Positions 35,371 through 45,900 of a DNA stretch of 64,000 nucleotides are shown in pieces (position 1 is the first letter of the stretch; each line of letters begins with the position of its first letter). This DNA comes from UBA1731 sp964567665. GTDB lineage: Bacteria > Verrucomicrobiota > Kiritimatiellia > RFP12 > UBA1067. Below the pieces are notes generated by a model, which saw only the letters and a list, made by a program, of their open reading frames with translations, did no database searches and was not told where the DNA came from. The DNA is taken from assembly GCA_964567665.1 (NCBI GenBank), contig CAZMNN010000001.1, positions 1 to 64,000 of the forward strand, read 5' to 3'. The translations under genes were made by a program, and so were the position numbers.

Positions 35371-37650
35371 TCATCTGGTCTCGCCCATCTCGAAGACGAG
35401 TTCGCCGCCGCGCATCAGAAGGTCGTGCGGAATCCGAGGGCCTTTGATCTCCTCGCCGTTGAGCGTCAGGCGCGTCACGCAGAACGCCTTTTCGGAAAGT
35501 CCCTTCGCCACGATCCTGAGCGACTTGCCGCCCGGCAGCGAGAGGCGCATCTCCTCCGCCTGCGGTGCGCCGACGACGTAGCCGTCGTCGCAGGGGTTGA
35601 ACGGATAGAAGCCCATCATCGAGAACAGATACCAGGCGCTCATCTGTCCGCAGTCGTCGTTACCGCACAGCCCGTCGGGCCGTGCCTGGTAGGCGTCACG
35701 GCAGATCGCCCGCACGAGCCTCGCCGTCTTCTCAGGTGTGCCGAGAAGCGAATAGAAGTAGGCGATGTGGTGCGACGGCTCGTTTCCGTGCCAGTACTGC
35801 CCGATCTGCCCGTCCTTGATGCGACCGTCTTCGGATGCGCCGCCCTCGTCACGGTTGTAGCTGCCGCGCATCGGCGGCGTCGAGAAGAACTCGTCCAGCT
35901 TCGCAATCGTCTTCTCGCGCCCGCCCATCGCCGCCGCAAGCGCGTCCGGCGCCTGGAACACGTGCCACGTGTAGATCCAGCTGTTCGCCTCGGTGTAGTC
36001 GCCCCAGAACGCACCCGGCACACGCGGCAGACGCGGATCGAACGGCTCGCGCCATGTGCCGCCATCGGGAATCTTCGGTGCACGGGGACGCGCAAAGCCG
36101 GTCTTCTCGTCGAAGACGTTCCGCCAGCAATCCGCCCACTTCTGCGCCTCGCGCTGCGTCCGCACGTCTCCCAACAGCCCGGCGAAATGCGCAATGCACC
36201 ACCAGTCGTAAGCGAACTCAAGCGTACGGGACACACTGCCGCCGGGCGACAGGTGTGTGTCGAAGACTCCGGACTTGTACGGGAAATAGCCGTTCTCCCA
36301 GTAGGCGTTCCAGGCGTTCACCGGATTCTCGCCGTCGTTGCCGACCATGGACTTCACCATCAGGCGCAAGGCCTCCGTCGCGTCGAAGTCGCGGAAACCC
36401 TTCGCCCAGGCGTCCACGATGACCGGAATGGAATGGATGCCGATCATGCCGTGGTCGTCGCTTTCCCACATCGTCCACATGGGCAGATGCCCGTGGTCAC
36501 GTCCGACGGCAAGCATGGAGTCCACGAATCCGCCGATGCGCTCCGGACAGAGCAGTGTGTAGAGCGGATGCGCCGCACGGAAGGTGTCCCAAAGCGAGAG
36601 CGTGGAGTAATGCCCCCGCTTCGCCGTGGCGATGCGGTCGTCGGCCGTGCGGTAGCGTCCGTCTACATCGGTCTGCTCGTTGGGCTGGATGAAGAGGTGA
36701 TAGAGCGCGGTGTACCAGCTGCGTTTCTGCTCGTCCGTCCCCTTTTCGAGCGTCAGACGTCCCAGCAGCCCGTTCCACGCCCGGCGGTTCGCCGCCCGCA
36801 CAGTCTCGAACGTCTCGCCCATTGTCTCGGCGTCACGGTTCCGGACTGCGCCGTCCTCGGACACCACGGAGAGCGCGATGCGCACCTCGACCGGCTCCTC
36901 GCCGCCGAACTCAAGGACGTACCGTTCGCCCGCGCCGTCAAAGGCGTCCGCCGGCAGGGTCTTAGCCGCCGTCCATGCGCGGCTGAAGGTCAGCGAGTAG
37001 TAAAGCTTGTATGGCGACCAGCCGCGTCCGTGCTTGAAGCCGCGAATCTCTGCCTTGTCTGGCAGGAGCGCGGACGACGCCCCCAGGAGGCGCGTGCCGA
37101 ACTTGAGGTTGTACGGCTGCATCAGCATCGCGTTGCCGTCCACGTACAGTTTCTTGGCCGCGCCGTTCGGATACGTGAAACGCCACCAGGCCACGCGCTT
37201 CGTCGTCGTCGCCTCGCAGCGGATTCCGCCGCGTTCGAGCGTTACCGCATAGTAGTCGGGGGAGGCGACTTCCGTTGCGTGGGAAAACGGCGAGAACGCC
37301 GCCGCGTCGTTCCACTCGTCGGAGAACGGCAGGATCAGCACGTCGCCCATCGCCTGGCGCCCCGTGCCGTTCAGGTGCGTCTGCGAAAATCCGCGTATCA
37401 CCGTGTCGTCGTACTTGTAGCCGGAGCAGTGCACCTTCGTGCCGGTGTCGGGGCTGGCCTGCACCAGCCCGAACGGATGGCAGCTCCCCGGAAACGTATT
37501 GCCCTCGCCGACCGTTCCGACAAAAGGATCAACCCACCTGGCGTAGTCCTCCTGGGCGATCTCGCCCATCGCCGCGCACGGCAACGCGCAGCAAAGCGCC
37601 GCTCCGACAAGCAGGGATGTTCCAACTGGTCTTTTCATTGCCTTCTGCAT
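35371..37650 (-). CDS. GH92 alpha-mannosidase, exported
   Basis: 759 residues with a signal peptide (TSLLVGAALCCALPCAAMG). GH92 hallmarks are VDPFVGTVGEGNTFPGSCHPFGLVQASPDT near the N-terminus (two consecutive parts), GTGRQAMGDVLILPF, the catalytic acid near E624 in WHGNEPSHHIAYFY and the base pair D665/D666 in GNDDCGQMSAWY. The family trims alpha-mannose from N-glycans and mannans with Ca2+ help and inversion of configuration. The length is normal. The ATG shares one base with the stop of the AlbA_2 gene (TAATG), so the two are translated together. Linkage preference (1,2 or other) cannot be told. Confidence 0.95.
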   Translation of the reverse strand: MQKAMKRPVGTSLLVGAALCCALPCAAMGEIAQEDYARWVDPFVGTVGEGNTFPGSCHPFGLVQASPDTGTKVHCSGYKYDDTVIRGFSQTHLNGTGRQAMGDVLILPFSDEWNDAAAFSPFSHATEVASPDYYAVTLERGGIRCEATTTKRVAWWRFTYPNGAAKKLYVDGNAMLMQPYNLKFGTRLLGASSALLPDKAEIRGFKHGRGWSPYKLYYSLTFSRAWTAAKTLPADAFDGAGERYVLEFGGEEPVEVRIALSVVSEDGAVRNRDAETMGETFETVRAANRRAWNGLLGRLTLEKGTDEQKRSWYTALYHLFIQPNEQTDVDGRYRTADDRIATAKRGHYSTLSLWDTFRAAHPLYTLLCPERIGGFVDSMLAVGRDHGHLPMWTMWESDDHGMIGIHSIPVIVDAWAKGFRDFDATEALRLMVKSMVGNDGENPVNAWNAYWENGYFPYKSGVFDTHLSPGGSVSRTLEFAYDWWCIAHFAGLLGDVRTQREAQKWADCWRNVFDEKTGFARPRAPKIPDGGTWREPFDPRLPRVPGAFWGDYTEANSWIYTWHVFQAPDALAAAMGGREKTIAKLDEFFSTPPMRGSYNRDEGGASEDGRIKDGQIGQYWHGNEPSHHIAYFYSLLGTPEKTARLVRAICRDAYQARPDGLCGNDDCGQMSAWYLFSMMGFYPFNPCDDGYVVGAPQAEEMRLSLPGGKSLRIVAKGLSEKAFCVTRLTLNGEEIKGPRIPHDLLMRGGELVFEMGETR

Positions 37651-39167
37651 TAATGGACACCCTCTCCTCTCTTCTTGTAATTGACGATACAATAATAGCC
37701 TCCCGTCTTCGGCGAACCCCTAAACTCGACGAAATCCGAAAGCCCAGAAAGCCGCCGCGTCAATGTTCCGCGCTTTATATGCGGCAAAAGCGACAGAAGA
37801 CCCGGGCGACGGATTCCGGGATTTGACTGAATTGCCTCTACAATGGAATCGGAAATTGCGTCCCGCGATGCGTTTACTGTCTCACTTACTGTCGCGTTTA
37901 CTGTCGCGTTTACTGTCTCACTTACTGTCTCACTTACTGTCGCGCCCAGACGGGACGACAGCCTGCCACCATTCTTCGACCCGGCATTGGCCTGTGGTCT
38001 ACGAACGTTTACCCTGACATCCACGACATCGTCAATAACCTCAAGCGGCGCAAGCCCATAATCCGAGAAAGCGGACGACACACGCAAGAATCCGCTCCCC
38101 CACCCCTCGACATACTTCATGTACGCCAGTACGGATGCAACTGCGCGATTACGAATTTTCGAACATCCAGACATCGCCTTCTCTACGGTAAGCCCGCGAG
38201 GCAACCCACCAGGCGATGTGATCTCAACGCGAGTGTCGTAGATTGCTATGAAAATCGGCACTTCATGGTCGAAATAGTTGCGATGTGCAAAAGCGTTGAC
38301 AATCAATTCGCGAATAGATGCGGGTGGCAACTCATAGACGTCATGCCTCTGCGCTCCCACAATCCTCATCCCGACGTTAATCTTTGAAAGGACATACTCA
38401 TGTGCCTTGTCTATCAGTTCGCATAGAGGTCCGGCAAACTCGCGACGATCGACAAATACGGCTTTTGTGTCGCCCTTGAACACGCCACATCTGATACGAA
38501 GGGTGAAAGCCTTGTCGCCAACCAACATGGCATAAGTCTTTGACCCAATCAATTTGCCGCGAACACGCGAAATGACGCCCCATGATTCAAGTTGGCGCTC
38601 CGTAACGCGCTTCACTGTCCGTTTTTCAGTGTCATTGCCGCAGTTTCGTCTTGCAATGCGATACATCTTCGAGCAAAGCGACTTGACGTGTGCATCGTCA
38701 ATCTTTGCCTTGGGACATGGCTCGCGATCGAAACTGCGCCCAGTCCCTTCCATTGCAAGATCATGCCATGCGGCGTCATCCGCCAAGCGCGTAGTTGCGC
38801 CAATCCGCAAGTAGACGCCGTTCTTCTCACCTTCAGATTTCAGGTAATACGGACAATGCGTTCCCGCAAATACCTCCAGGGCAATCACAGACTTGTCATC
38901 AATGCGCTCGATACTTACGTCCATCGGAATTTGCGGCGAACAGCCATTTGCCACCGAATCGGTTATCGCATCCATTACCTGAAAAATCTCGCCATCAGGA
39001 ATTCCAATGACAGTTCGGTCATTGGCAACGCCAAAAAGGATGCGTCCACCCTTGCCATTTGCGAACGCTACGACTGTCTTGAGATATTTTGCCGCATCTT
39101 CGTTTGGCGTCCGCTTAAACTCCAGCGCATGGGATTCACCTTTGCGGATTTCGTCTTTCAAATTCAT
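37650..39167 (-). CDS. AlbA_2/Schlafen-type ATP-binding protein with winged helix, regulator candidate
   Basis: 505 residues starting MNLKDEIRKGE after AAAGGA. The N-terminal AlbA_2 domain is clear: ESHALEFKRTPNEDAAKYLKTV, GGRILFGVAND and VYLRIGATTRLA. A middle HATPase/ATP-dependent-helicase-like region has ELIVNAFAHRNYF and VEITSPGGLPRGLTVE. A repeat of VSETVNAT units links to a C-terminal winged-helix-like region (RPGLLSLLPHIKRGTLTRRL). Proteins of this type are taken as transcription regulators or nucleases; the role here is unknown. Coupled translation with the GH92 gene is odd for a regulator and may be autoregulatory. A start 28 codons earlier, close to the extended -10, is possible. 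Confidence 0.82.
   Translation of the reverse strand: MNLKDEIRKGESHALEFKRTPNEDAAKYLKTVVAFANGKGGRILFGVANDRTVIGIPDGEIFQVMDAITDSVANGCSPQIPMDVSIERIDDKSVIALEVFAGTHCPYYLKSEGEKNGVYLRIGATTRLADDAAWHDLAMEGTGRSFDREPCPKAKIDDAHVKSLCSKMYRIARRNCGNDTEKRTVKRVTERQLESWGVISRVRGKLIGSKTYAMLVGDKAFTLRIRCGVFKGDTKAVFVDRREFAGPLCELIDKAHEYVLSKINVGMRIVGAQRHDVYELPPASIRELIVNAFAHRNYFDHEVPIFIAIYDTRVEITSPGGLPRGLTVEKAMSGCSKIRNRAVASVLAYMKYVEGWGSGFLRVSSAFSDYGLAPLEVIDDVVDVRVNVRRPQANAGSKNGGRLSSRLGATVSETVSETVNATVNATVSETVNASRDAISDSIVEAIQSNPGIRRPGLLSLLPHIKRGTLTRRLSGLSDFVEFRGSPKTGGYYCIVNYKKRGEGVH
37873..37944 (-). repeat. six tandem 12-bp repeats in the AlbA_2 gene
   Basis: Six units of [TC]TTACTGTC[TG]C[AG] encode T-V-S-E or T-V-N-A tetrapeptides. 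Copy changes keep the frame and would only lengthen or shorten the linker. Confidence 0.9.
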
Positions 39168-39262
39168 TGTCAGGTTCCTTTCAGACTGGGATGCGCAGAA
39201 AATGCGAAGAATATCGCGCAACGGCTCGGTTGTCGTCATCGCGCCAGACATTTTGGTGAACC

Positions 39263-39271
39263 ATTATACCA
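39263..39271 (-). promoter_or_regulatory. extended -10 promoter of the AlbA_2-GH92 operon
   Basis: TGGTATAAT on the minus strand, 11 bases before an in-frame ATG at 39251 and 95 before the preferred ATG at 39167. Confidence 0.65.
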
Positions 39272-39320
39272 TACTCGCAAAAACGCATTGCCAAGTCTGA
39301 ATCTCAAAGGGATGGCAACA

Positions 39321-42300
39321 TCATTTCAGTATGACCGCAACGCGGAGGAGTTCGCAGTCGCGTGAGCCGGTGAGGTGGACGAGGAAGATCTCGTTCTCGC
39401 CCATCCTGTTCACGAACGGCGTGACGTCGAGCGTAGTCCTGTCGCCGAAGACGTGATGGTGACGGCGGAGATACCTTCCGTTGACGATCACGCCGCCAAG
39501 CGCATCGTGCGCCGACTGGAAGTCGATGGCGATGCGCCCGCCAGCACGGAATGCCTCCGGCAGCGTGAATCTGCGTCCAAGCATGAACGTGTCCTTCATC
39601 CGCTTCGCCATCGGCACGGCGACCGGAGCCGGTGCGGCGTCGTAGGCCGTCCGATACGCCTTCCATTCACCAGACAGATCGAACGATGCCTTGGGCTTGG
39701 GACGGAAATGCAGATAGACAGGTCCGCCGAATCCGCGCACACGCGGATGCGTGTCGCCGCGCACCTTGATGGCGAGTTCCGCCGTCTCGCCCGCCGCGAG
39801 CGGCAAGGCAAGTCCCGTGATTCCGCGCCTGTTGTGAATGTTCGGCTCGTGCAGGATCTGCTTTCCGTTCAGTTCTACCGTCATCAGCCCCGAGCAGAAC
39901 TGGAACGGATACATCCCTGTCGCCCAAAGCTCCACATCGCCGTTCTTCCAGTCGGACGGCACCGTAAAAGTCCTGCGGCAGATGTAGTTCGTCTCCGCGA
40001 TCTCCTGCGGATAGAGCCACTGCGCCAAATCCGCCTTGCGTCCCGCGACATTCCAATCTGCCGTGAGGTCGAGCATGTCAGGGTAGAGTTCGCGCCTGTC
40101 CGTCGCAACAAGCGCGTCGCGCCGTGCGCGATATTCATCGTCCACCGTCGTTCCGCCGCGCCAATAGCCGAACTGGTTCTCGACCCAACGCCACGCCGCC
40201 AGATCGTTCTCGCCACGCAATGAACGGAGAATGCGGAAATCAAACCGCTCCATCTCGCCGCCGGGAGCCGTATTCCCGCCGGTGACAAGATCGGTCAGTT
40301 CGCGTTCGCGTCCGTCGCGGAACCTGACGGACCACGGTCGCCGCTCGTTCTCGCGGGCGCGTGAGAACACCCACCATCCGTCGTACAGTCCGTCGTTCGA
40401 GACCATGTGCCGCACTTCGCAGTTGCGGTCGGAAACGACCGGCAGCGTCTTGCCTTTCGCAAACTTGCAGAGAGCCTGGCGGATCTGCTGCATTTCATGC
40501 TCCCAGGAGTGAGAGTTCGGATAGGCGAAGCTGACAATGCGCCCCGCGCCGACCTTGCGCACCGTTGCGCGGATGCGTCCGTCCTTCTCCCGCTGCAGCA
40601 CCTCCACGTCGTCGGCGATTGGATGGAGAACGCCTCCCTTCCCGAACTCAAGCATCTCCGTCTTCACCCCTGCAAGTTCGGATAGCAGCCATCTGTCGCG
40701 GGCAGTCTTCGTGTTGCGTCCGGTCTCGACCATCGCGAAGAACGTGCCGCCACTCCGGACATAGTCGCCGATCTTTTCAGCCAGTTCGGGTTCCATCACG
40801 GACGAGTTCGTATCCATGACGAAGCCGTATGTCGCCGCGTTTCCGTCAAGGAAGTCGTGCGGCGTCACACAGTCGAACTGGAAGTCGTCCACACAGGCGG
40901 AATCGAACTTCCATGCCCAGTAGCCGCTCGGATAGGACTCGCCCGCCGCATACGTCCACGGATAGCCTTTGATCGTCGCAATCTCCGAATCGACGAGCGT
41001 CGCCACCGGCGTATCCGCCATGCGCCACCTGCCCAGCTGACGCAGAAACGGCCACAGGCGGCGGAACTCGCCGTCCATCGACGGATTCCAGCAGAAGTCG
41101 CCGACGTGAATGAAGTAGTGGATGGCGTTCACGCCGGATTCGAGCCAGTGCCAGAGCTGACGACGGAAACCGCTTGCGTCGTTCGCAGGACCGCCTGGCT
41201 CCACACTGAACGGCATTCCCTTCGAGCGCATGAGCTGCGGCAGCATCCGGTAGTCGCACACCGCCATGCCACCCGTGTCGTGGAAGCGTGTGCCGTATTT
41301 CGCGGCGAGTTCACGGATTGGACTTGCGTACGTGCCGGGAGCCATCTGCACGATCGACTTGTCAGGTTCGACCTGCCGCATCGTCTTCAGCCCGTCCTCC
41401 ACGGCCTCCATCCGGATCCGCTGCTGCCACGCGCAGAAATCCACCCAGCGGCGGTTGCCGGCATCGGAGAGGTTGGGATAGAATTTCGGCTCTTCCCGCG
41501 TCAGGTAGACCTTGTAGCCGCACTGTCCACGAGGCAGCTCAAGCCGAACGACATTCTCACCGTCGCGGAGAAGCGCGGAGACCTCGCCGACCATCCAGTG
41601 CGCAAAGTTGTGCCGCGCCTTGTCCTCAATCGCGACCTGTCCGTTCAGCGTCATGCGGATCGTATTGTCCATGCGGTCGTCAAGATCCCACACATACGCC
41701 CACACCTTCGCGCCGTCCGCCTTGCGGTATGTGAACGTGCGCTCGAACTCTGCTGGCGTCTTCTCGAGGAACAGCGCCCTGTCGTCGCCCGGCATCCTCA
41801 CGACGCCCTCCCAGGCGTTCGTGAGGCCGGAGGACACGCGGCGGTACTTCCAGTCGCCCGAAAGGTCATGCGCATCCGGGCCGTAGCCGGCGAACTCGGC
41901 GATTTCCGGCAGTCGACGCCCAGGTTCGCCGGTGAAGCGGGCAAACGACTCGTCCGCCACCCGACCGTACTCGTTGAACACGTAGATCTGAGGCCCGTGC
42001 GAAAGTTCGCCGTTCGGCTCAAGAAAGCCGATCACATTGTCGCCGTTGTGCTTCGCAAGTCCAAGGGCAAGACGGAGATTTATGTGCCGACGCGCCTCGC
42101 GGTCTGCCCAGCTCGGAAACGAGCCGCCGGGATGGGACGGCATACCAAGGCCGTGGTACGAGCCGATGAAGCCGGGCGCACCCATCTGCATCGAATCACG
42201 GAAGAGGTCGGCAATCGCCATTCCCTCGTCGCCGTTCGTGTTCAGAATGACGGGTAGACCGTATTCATCGCATATCTTCTTCGCCCAGCGCCAACGCTCC

Positions 42301-42863
42301 TCGTTCATTCCGTATGAATAGTCGCCAAACTGCGTGTGCATCCAAAAGACGAAGCCGGGGTGTCCGAACGATTTCGCCCATTCGAATTCGCCGAGCGGGT
42401 CGTATGTCTGCCACGGCTGGTTGCGTCCGTTCTCCGTCGGCGGCGTAGCCGTCTCGCGATAGTAGAAGCGGAACGTATCATCGTCCCATTCGTTCAGGAA
42501 TGAGGGAATTCGAGGCAAAGCGTCCGCAAGCGAACCCTTCGGCTCGGTTGTCGAATAGACGATGGAAATTTTGCTGCCATCAATCGCAAGCCGCGTCCAG
42601 CCGCCGCCCGGCAGACGGTAGACGCCGGGACGGACGCGATGCTCCGCATAGACATGGTCGTAGCGAGCAGCCCAAAGATACGCCTTCTCGCGGTTTTCGC
42701 ACTTGAGTTCGACGGCGTTCCCCGTCTTCTTCGCCGCCGTCCGCCCGTACCCGCGCAGGTTGCGGGCAGGGAGTTCGCCGCGTGACGCCTCTCCTTTCGT
42801 ACCGGCGGCGTGGGCGACGGCGACAGCGCCGAGCAGGAGAACCAATGATGCAAGTCGTTTCAT
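39321..42863 (-). CDS. very large exported hydrolase candidate, GH-A-like with sugar-binding domains (paralogue A)
   Basis: 1,180 residues with a signal peptide (MKRLASLVLLLGAVAVAHAA). Parts: an N-terminal beta domain (LRGYGRTAAKK), a barrel-like domain with GDEGMAIADLFRD and FLEPNGELSHGP, a GH2-type sugar-binding module inserted after it (LSGDWKYRRVSSG), a second barrel half ending near a class I amidotransferase-like trimerisation domain (GTFFAMVETGRN), and two further jelly-roll modules. The motif P-x-GEL-x-H-x-P and the C-terminal R-x-HHH-x-FG are shared with the gene upstream. It probably acts on beta-galactoside-like glycans; the Glu of GEL is a candidate catalytic residue. I recognise no named CAZy family, hence the cautious call. 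Confidence 0.72.
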   Translation of the reverse strand: MKRLASLVLLLGAVAVAHAAGTKGEASRGELPARNLRGYGRTAAKKTGNAVELKCENREKAYLWAARYDHVYAEHRVRPGVYRLPGGGWTRLAIDGSKISIVYSTTEPKGSLADALPRIPSFLNEWDDDTFRFYYRETATPPTENGRNQPWQTYDPLGEFEWAKSFGHPGFVFWMHTQFGDYSYGMNEERWRWAKKICDEYGLPVILNTNGDEGMAIADLFRDSMQMGAPGFIGSYHGLGMPSHPGGSFPSWADREARRHINLRLALGLAKHNGDNVIGFLEPNGELSHGPQIYVFNEYGRVADESFARFTGEPGRRLPEIAEFAGYGPDAHDLSGDWKYRRVSSGLTNAWEGVVRMPGDDRALFLEKTPAEFERTFTYRKADGAKVWAYVWDLDDRMDNTIRMTLNGQVAIEDKARHNFAHWMVGEVSALLRDGENVVRLELPRGQCGYKVYLTREEPKFYPNLSDAGNRRWVDFCAWQQRIRMEAVEDGLKTMRQVEPDKSIVQMAPGTYASPIRELAAKYGTRFHDTGGMAVCDYRMLPQLMRSKGMPFSVEPGGPANDASGFRRQLWHWLESGVNAIHYFIHVGDFCWNPSMDGEFRRLWPFLRQLGRWRMADTPVATLVDSEIATIKGYPWTYAAGESYPSGYWAWKFDSACVDDFQFDCVTPHDFLDGNAATYGFVMDTNSSVMEPELAEKIGDYVRSGGTFFAMVETGRNTKTARDRWLLSELAGVKTEMLEFGKGGVLHPIADDVEVLQREKDGRIRATVRKVGAGRIVSFAYPNSHSWEHEMQQIRQALCKFAKGKTLPVVSDRNCEVRHMVSNDGLYDGWWVFSRARENERRPWSVRFRDGRERELTDLVTGGNTAPGGEMERFDFRILRSLRGENDLAAWRWVENQFGYWRGGTTVDDEYRARRDALVATDRRELYPDMLDLTADWNVAGRKADLAQWLYPQEIAETNYICRRTFTVPSDWKNGDVELWATGMYPFQFCSGLMTVELNGKQILHEPNIHNRRGITGLALPLAAGETAELAIKVRGDTHPRVRGFGGPVYLHFRPKPKASFDLSGEWKAYRTAYDAAPAPVAVPMAKRMKDTFMLGRRFTLPEAFRAGGRIAIDFQSAHDALGGVIVNGRYLRRHHHVFGDRTTLDVTPFVNRMGENEIFLVHLTGSRDCELLRVAVILK

Positions 42864-42907
42864 GCGTTTTTCAAGTTTGCTGTTCGTCCGTTTTCATTCA
42901 CGCCGCG

Positions 42908-45900
42908 TCACGGACGCCTGTCTCCCTCGTAAAGCTCGATGCGGAACTCAGTCGGCACCTTGTCGCCGCGAATCGGCTCCAGCAGGTTGTCCTCGCCGAA
43001 GCGCAGGAGCGACGTAATGTCCACATCCGTGACGTGCCCGAAGTTGTGGTGGTGCTTCCGCGCCTCGACCGACCGGACCTTCACACCAAGCGGCGGATGC
43101 CGCCCCGGCGCGGTCTCGGCATGGAGGAACACGCGGTATTTCCCCTCCCAGGACTTCGGCGCGTACAGCCTGTACGGAAGCCCGGAGAACGGCATCGACA
43201 CATCCGCCGACGAACGGTGGTAGAGGAAGATCGATCCGATCAAGCCCGTGAACCCATCCTTCCCCGTCGGCGCGTCGAACTCAAGCGTGAGGACGTTTCC
43301 GCGCCTCTTCAGGCGTTCCGTGACATCGACGCTCAGGTAGGAGGCCGTAGTCTTGGCGACAACCTCCTCGCCGTTCAGAAGGATGCGCGTCGGTGAGAGG
43401 AAGTTCGACCCGACCCATGCGCCAGTGACGAGATGGATGCGGCCGCCCTTGAACCACTCCGCTGCCTGCTCTACGTCGAACGTCTTGCTGATGCGCGCAC
43501 CCTTGCCCTTTTCAAGCCCCCATATCTGAAGCCAGTCCGCCACACATTCGCGGCCGTCCTCGAACCGCCACCCCGTCTTCAGATCCTGCGTCGGATCCTG
43601 CCAACGTCCCTGACGGTACTTGTCCAGGTCAAGCTTCGGCGTGGGCGAGGAGCGCCAGGCGACGCGCTGTTCGCGCCACCAGTAGGCAAGCGCGTCCGCC
43701 GCCCCGTACACGCCCTTCGCATTGACCATCGCGACCTCCTGCGCCGGAATACGAAGCGTGAACGTGGCCGTCCCGTCCGCATAGCCGAACTTCGGAGTCT
43801 CTACGCCCTTGCCGCTGTAGACGACAATCTGCGCCGGACGGCGCGGGACGCGCATCGTCACGGTCGTCTCCTGCTCGCCCTCCTTATTGAAGTTGCACAG
43901 GCACGTCACGGCGTCAAGTCCGTCGTTGGAGCGGTACGGCTGCGCCCACACGAGCGAATCAGACGTTTCGCAGAGCGACTGCGGGAACCCGACCTCGTCA
44001 AGCAGATCGCGCCAGAATGCCGTCTCCGTCGCGCCCGGCATCCAAAGCCCCTCGATGTCGGCGGCATCGCGCCAGAAGAAACTTCCGAACCAAATTACGC
44101 GCCCGCGTCCGATACGACGCTCCATCACGGCGGGCTTGCCGTTTTCGTAGAACGCAATCGGCTTCGCACCGGAGTCGCCGACAGCCTCCAGCTCAAGCGA
44201 GTACTCCACACGGTTGCGGCCGATGTGATCGAGCGAACGCCCCGAATCCGGGTAGGCTTTCCCCTTCCAGTTCACCGTTCCGCCAAGCGGACGCTCCTTG
44301 GCGACACGCGCCCCGGCAAGTTGTGAAATCGGCCACGAATCGCCTGACAGTTCGGTGGAGCGTCCCGTGAACGGGAACGCCACGTACGTGCCGCCGTCGC
44401 GCACCCATTCGGCGATCTCCGCAAGCCGCTCCTCCGGCATGATCTCGTTTCCGCAGTCGACCATGACCTTGTGACCGTACATCTTCCCGGCGGAGATGCC
44501 GTCGTCATCGACGTAGAGCATGGACGCGCCGAACGACTGCAGTGTGCCGCGCCCGATGTCCCAATCCCACGGCGTGTTGACGCGGCGGCCGGCCTCGTGC
44601 CCGATTGACGGCACCGGCGCCTCGAACACGTCCTTGCAGGCGAGCGAGCGGCGGTAGATCAGCACCTGCGGACCAAAAATGTCCTGCCGCCCCATGCGGT
44701 TCAGAAGCGGCTTGTGCTGCAGCCACCAGTCGCGCACCGGCTTGTTCCGCGAGTATGTCTGCGTGAGGAACACCGGCTCGTGCATGTCAAGCCCGGCGAG
44801 GAAGACGCGGAGCGTCGACCGTCGCATCGACTCAACGGTCTCCTCCGGCCCGGCAAGTTCGCTCGTCCCCTGATAGCCCCACAGCTTGCCGTAGCGCTTG
44901 TACCACGGGAAGTACCAGATGCCCTCGCCGGTGAAGTGTGCAAACGCACCCCACGTTGACATGAGGCGGTTGACGATCGGCCATCCGAATTCGATCGGCG
45001 CCATGAACTTGATCGGCGCGTCAGGATCCGCCTGGCGCATCGCGTCGAACAGCTCTTCGCACCGCGCCGCCTTCTCGTCGCGCCGCCAGGCGCACCAGAG
45101 CGAGTAGACCTTGTTGCGGTTTCCGGGCAGACGCGGATACATCGACGGCACCTCTGTCGAGAGGAAGATGCGCCCGTTCCACACATTGCCCTCAAGCACA
45201 ATCTCAAGCTCGTTCCCCAGCGCCCGCAGGTGCTTCGTCGCGTCCACGCCGCACCAGGCGCCCACCGGACCCAGCTCAACGCCGTTCAGACGAAGCGAAT
45301 GACGGTCGTTTCCCTTCGACATCGGGAAGAAGTAGAGATATACCTTGCCGCCATTCGCCGTCGCCGCATCGAAGTCGAACGTTCGACGAAAGAGGCAGTG
45401 CGGCGACTTGCTGCCGGGCTTCGCGAACGGATCGGACTCGCCGTCCTTCATCTTCGGGAAGCAGGTCTCGACGAAATCATGGCTGCCGGGCAGGTCGATT
45501 GCGCCAAACGTCTTGCCGTCCCGCGAATACTGCCATGTCCCGGCAAGGTCAAGGATCATGCCTGGGAGGCCGGTGAAGGACGCAAACTCCGGAACTTTGA
45601 CCTGACTCCAATCGAGTGCCCCCATGTCCGCCGGCGTCATTCCGTGCGTACGTAGGCAGTTCACCCACGACCGCTGCGCCGCCTCGGAGTAGTCGGCGTG
45701 CATGTCGTACCAGGGCTGATGGACTAGCTCGCCCGCCGGATGCATCCAGCCGCGCACACGATCCGTCTTCAGAGCCTTCATGATGTCGTACGTCTGCCGC
45801 GCAAGATAGCGCCAACCGTCCGGCTGAAACCAGCTCACGTGCGGCATGTAGGCGTGTCCGTAGCGAATCCAGCCGTTGACCATCCACGGTGCGGGCTGCT

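Noticed and set aside
35425..37653. 742-residue open frame on the plus strand opposite the GH92 gene
   Set aside because: Arg-, Val- and His-rich shadow of a GC-rich gene; no start signal and no recognisable domain.
37873..37944. CRISPR array
   Set aside because: Repeats are contiguous 12-mers in frame inside a gene, with no spacers.
40857..42257. 466-residue plus-strand open frame opposite the giant hydrolase
   Set aside because: Antisense shadow with no promoter, ribosome site or domain.
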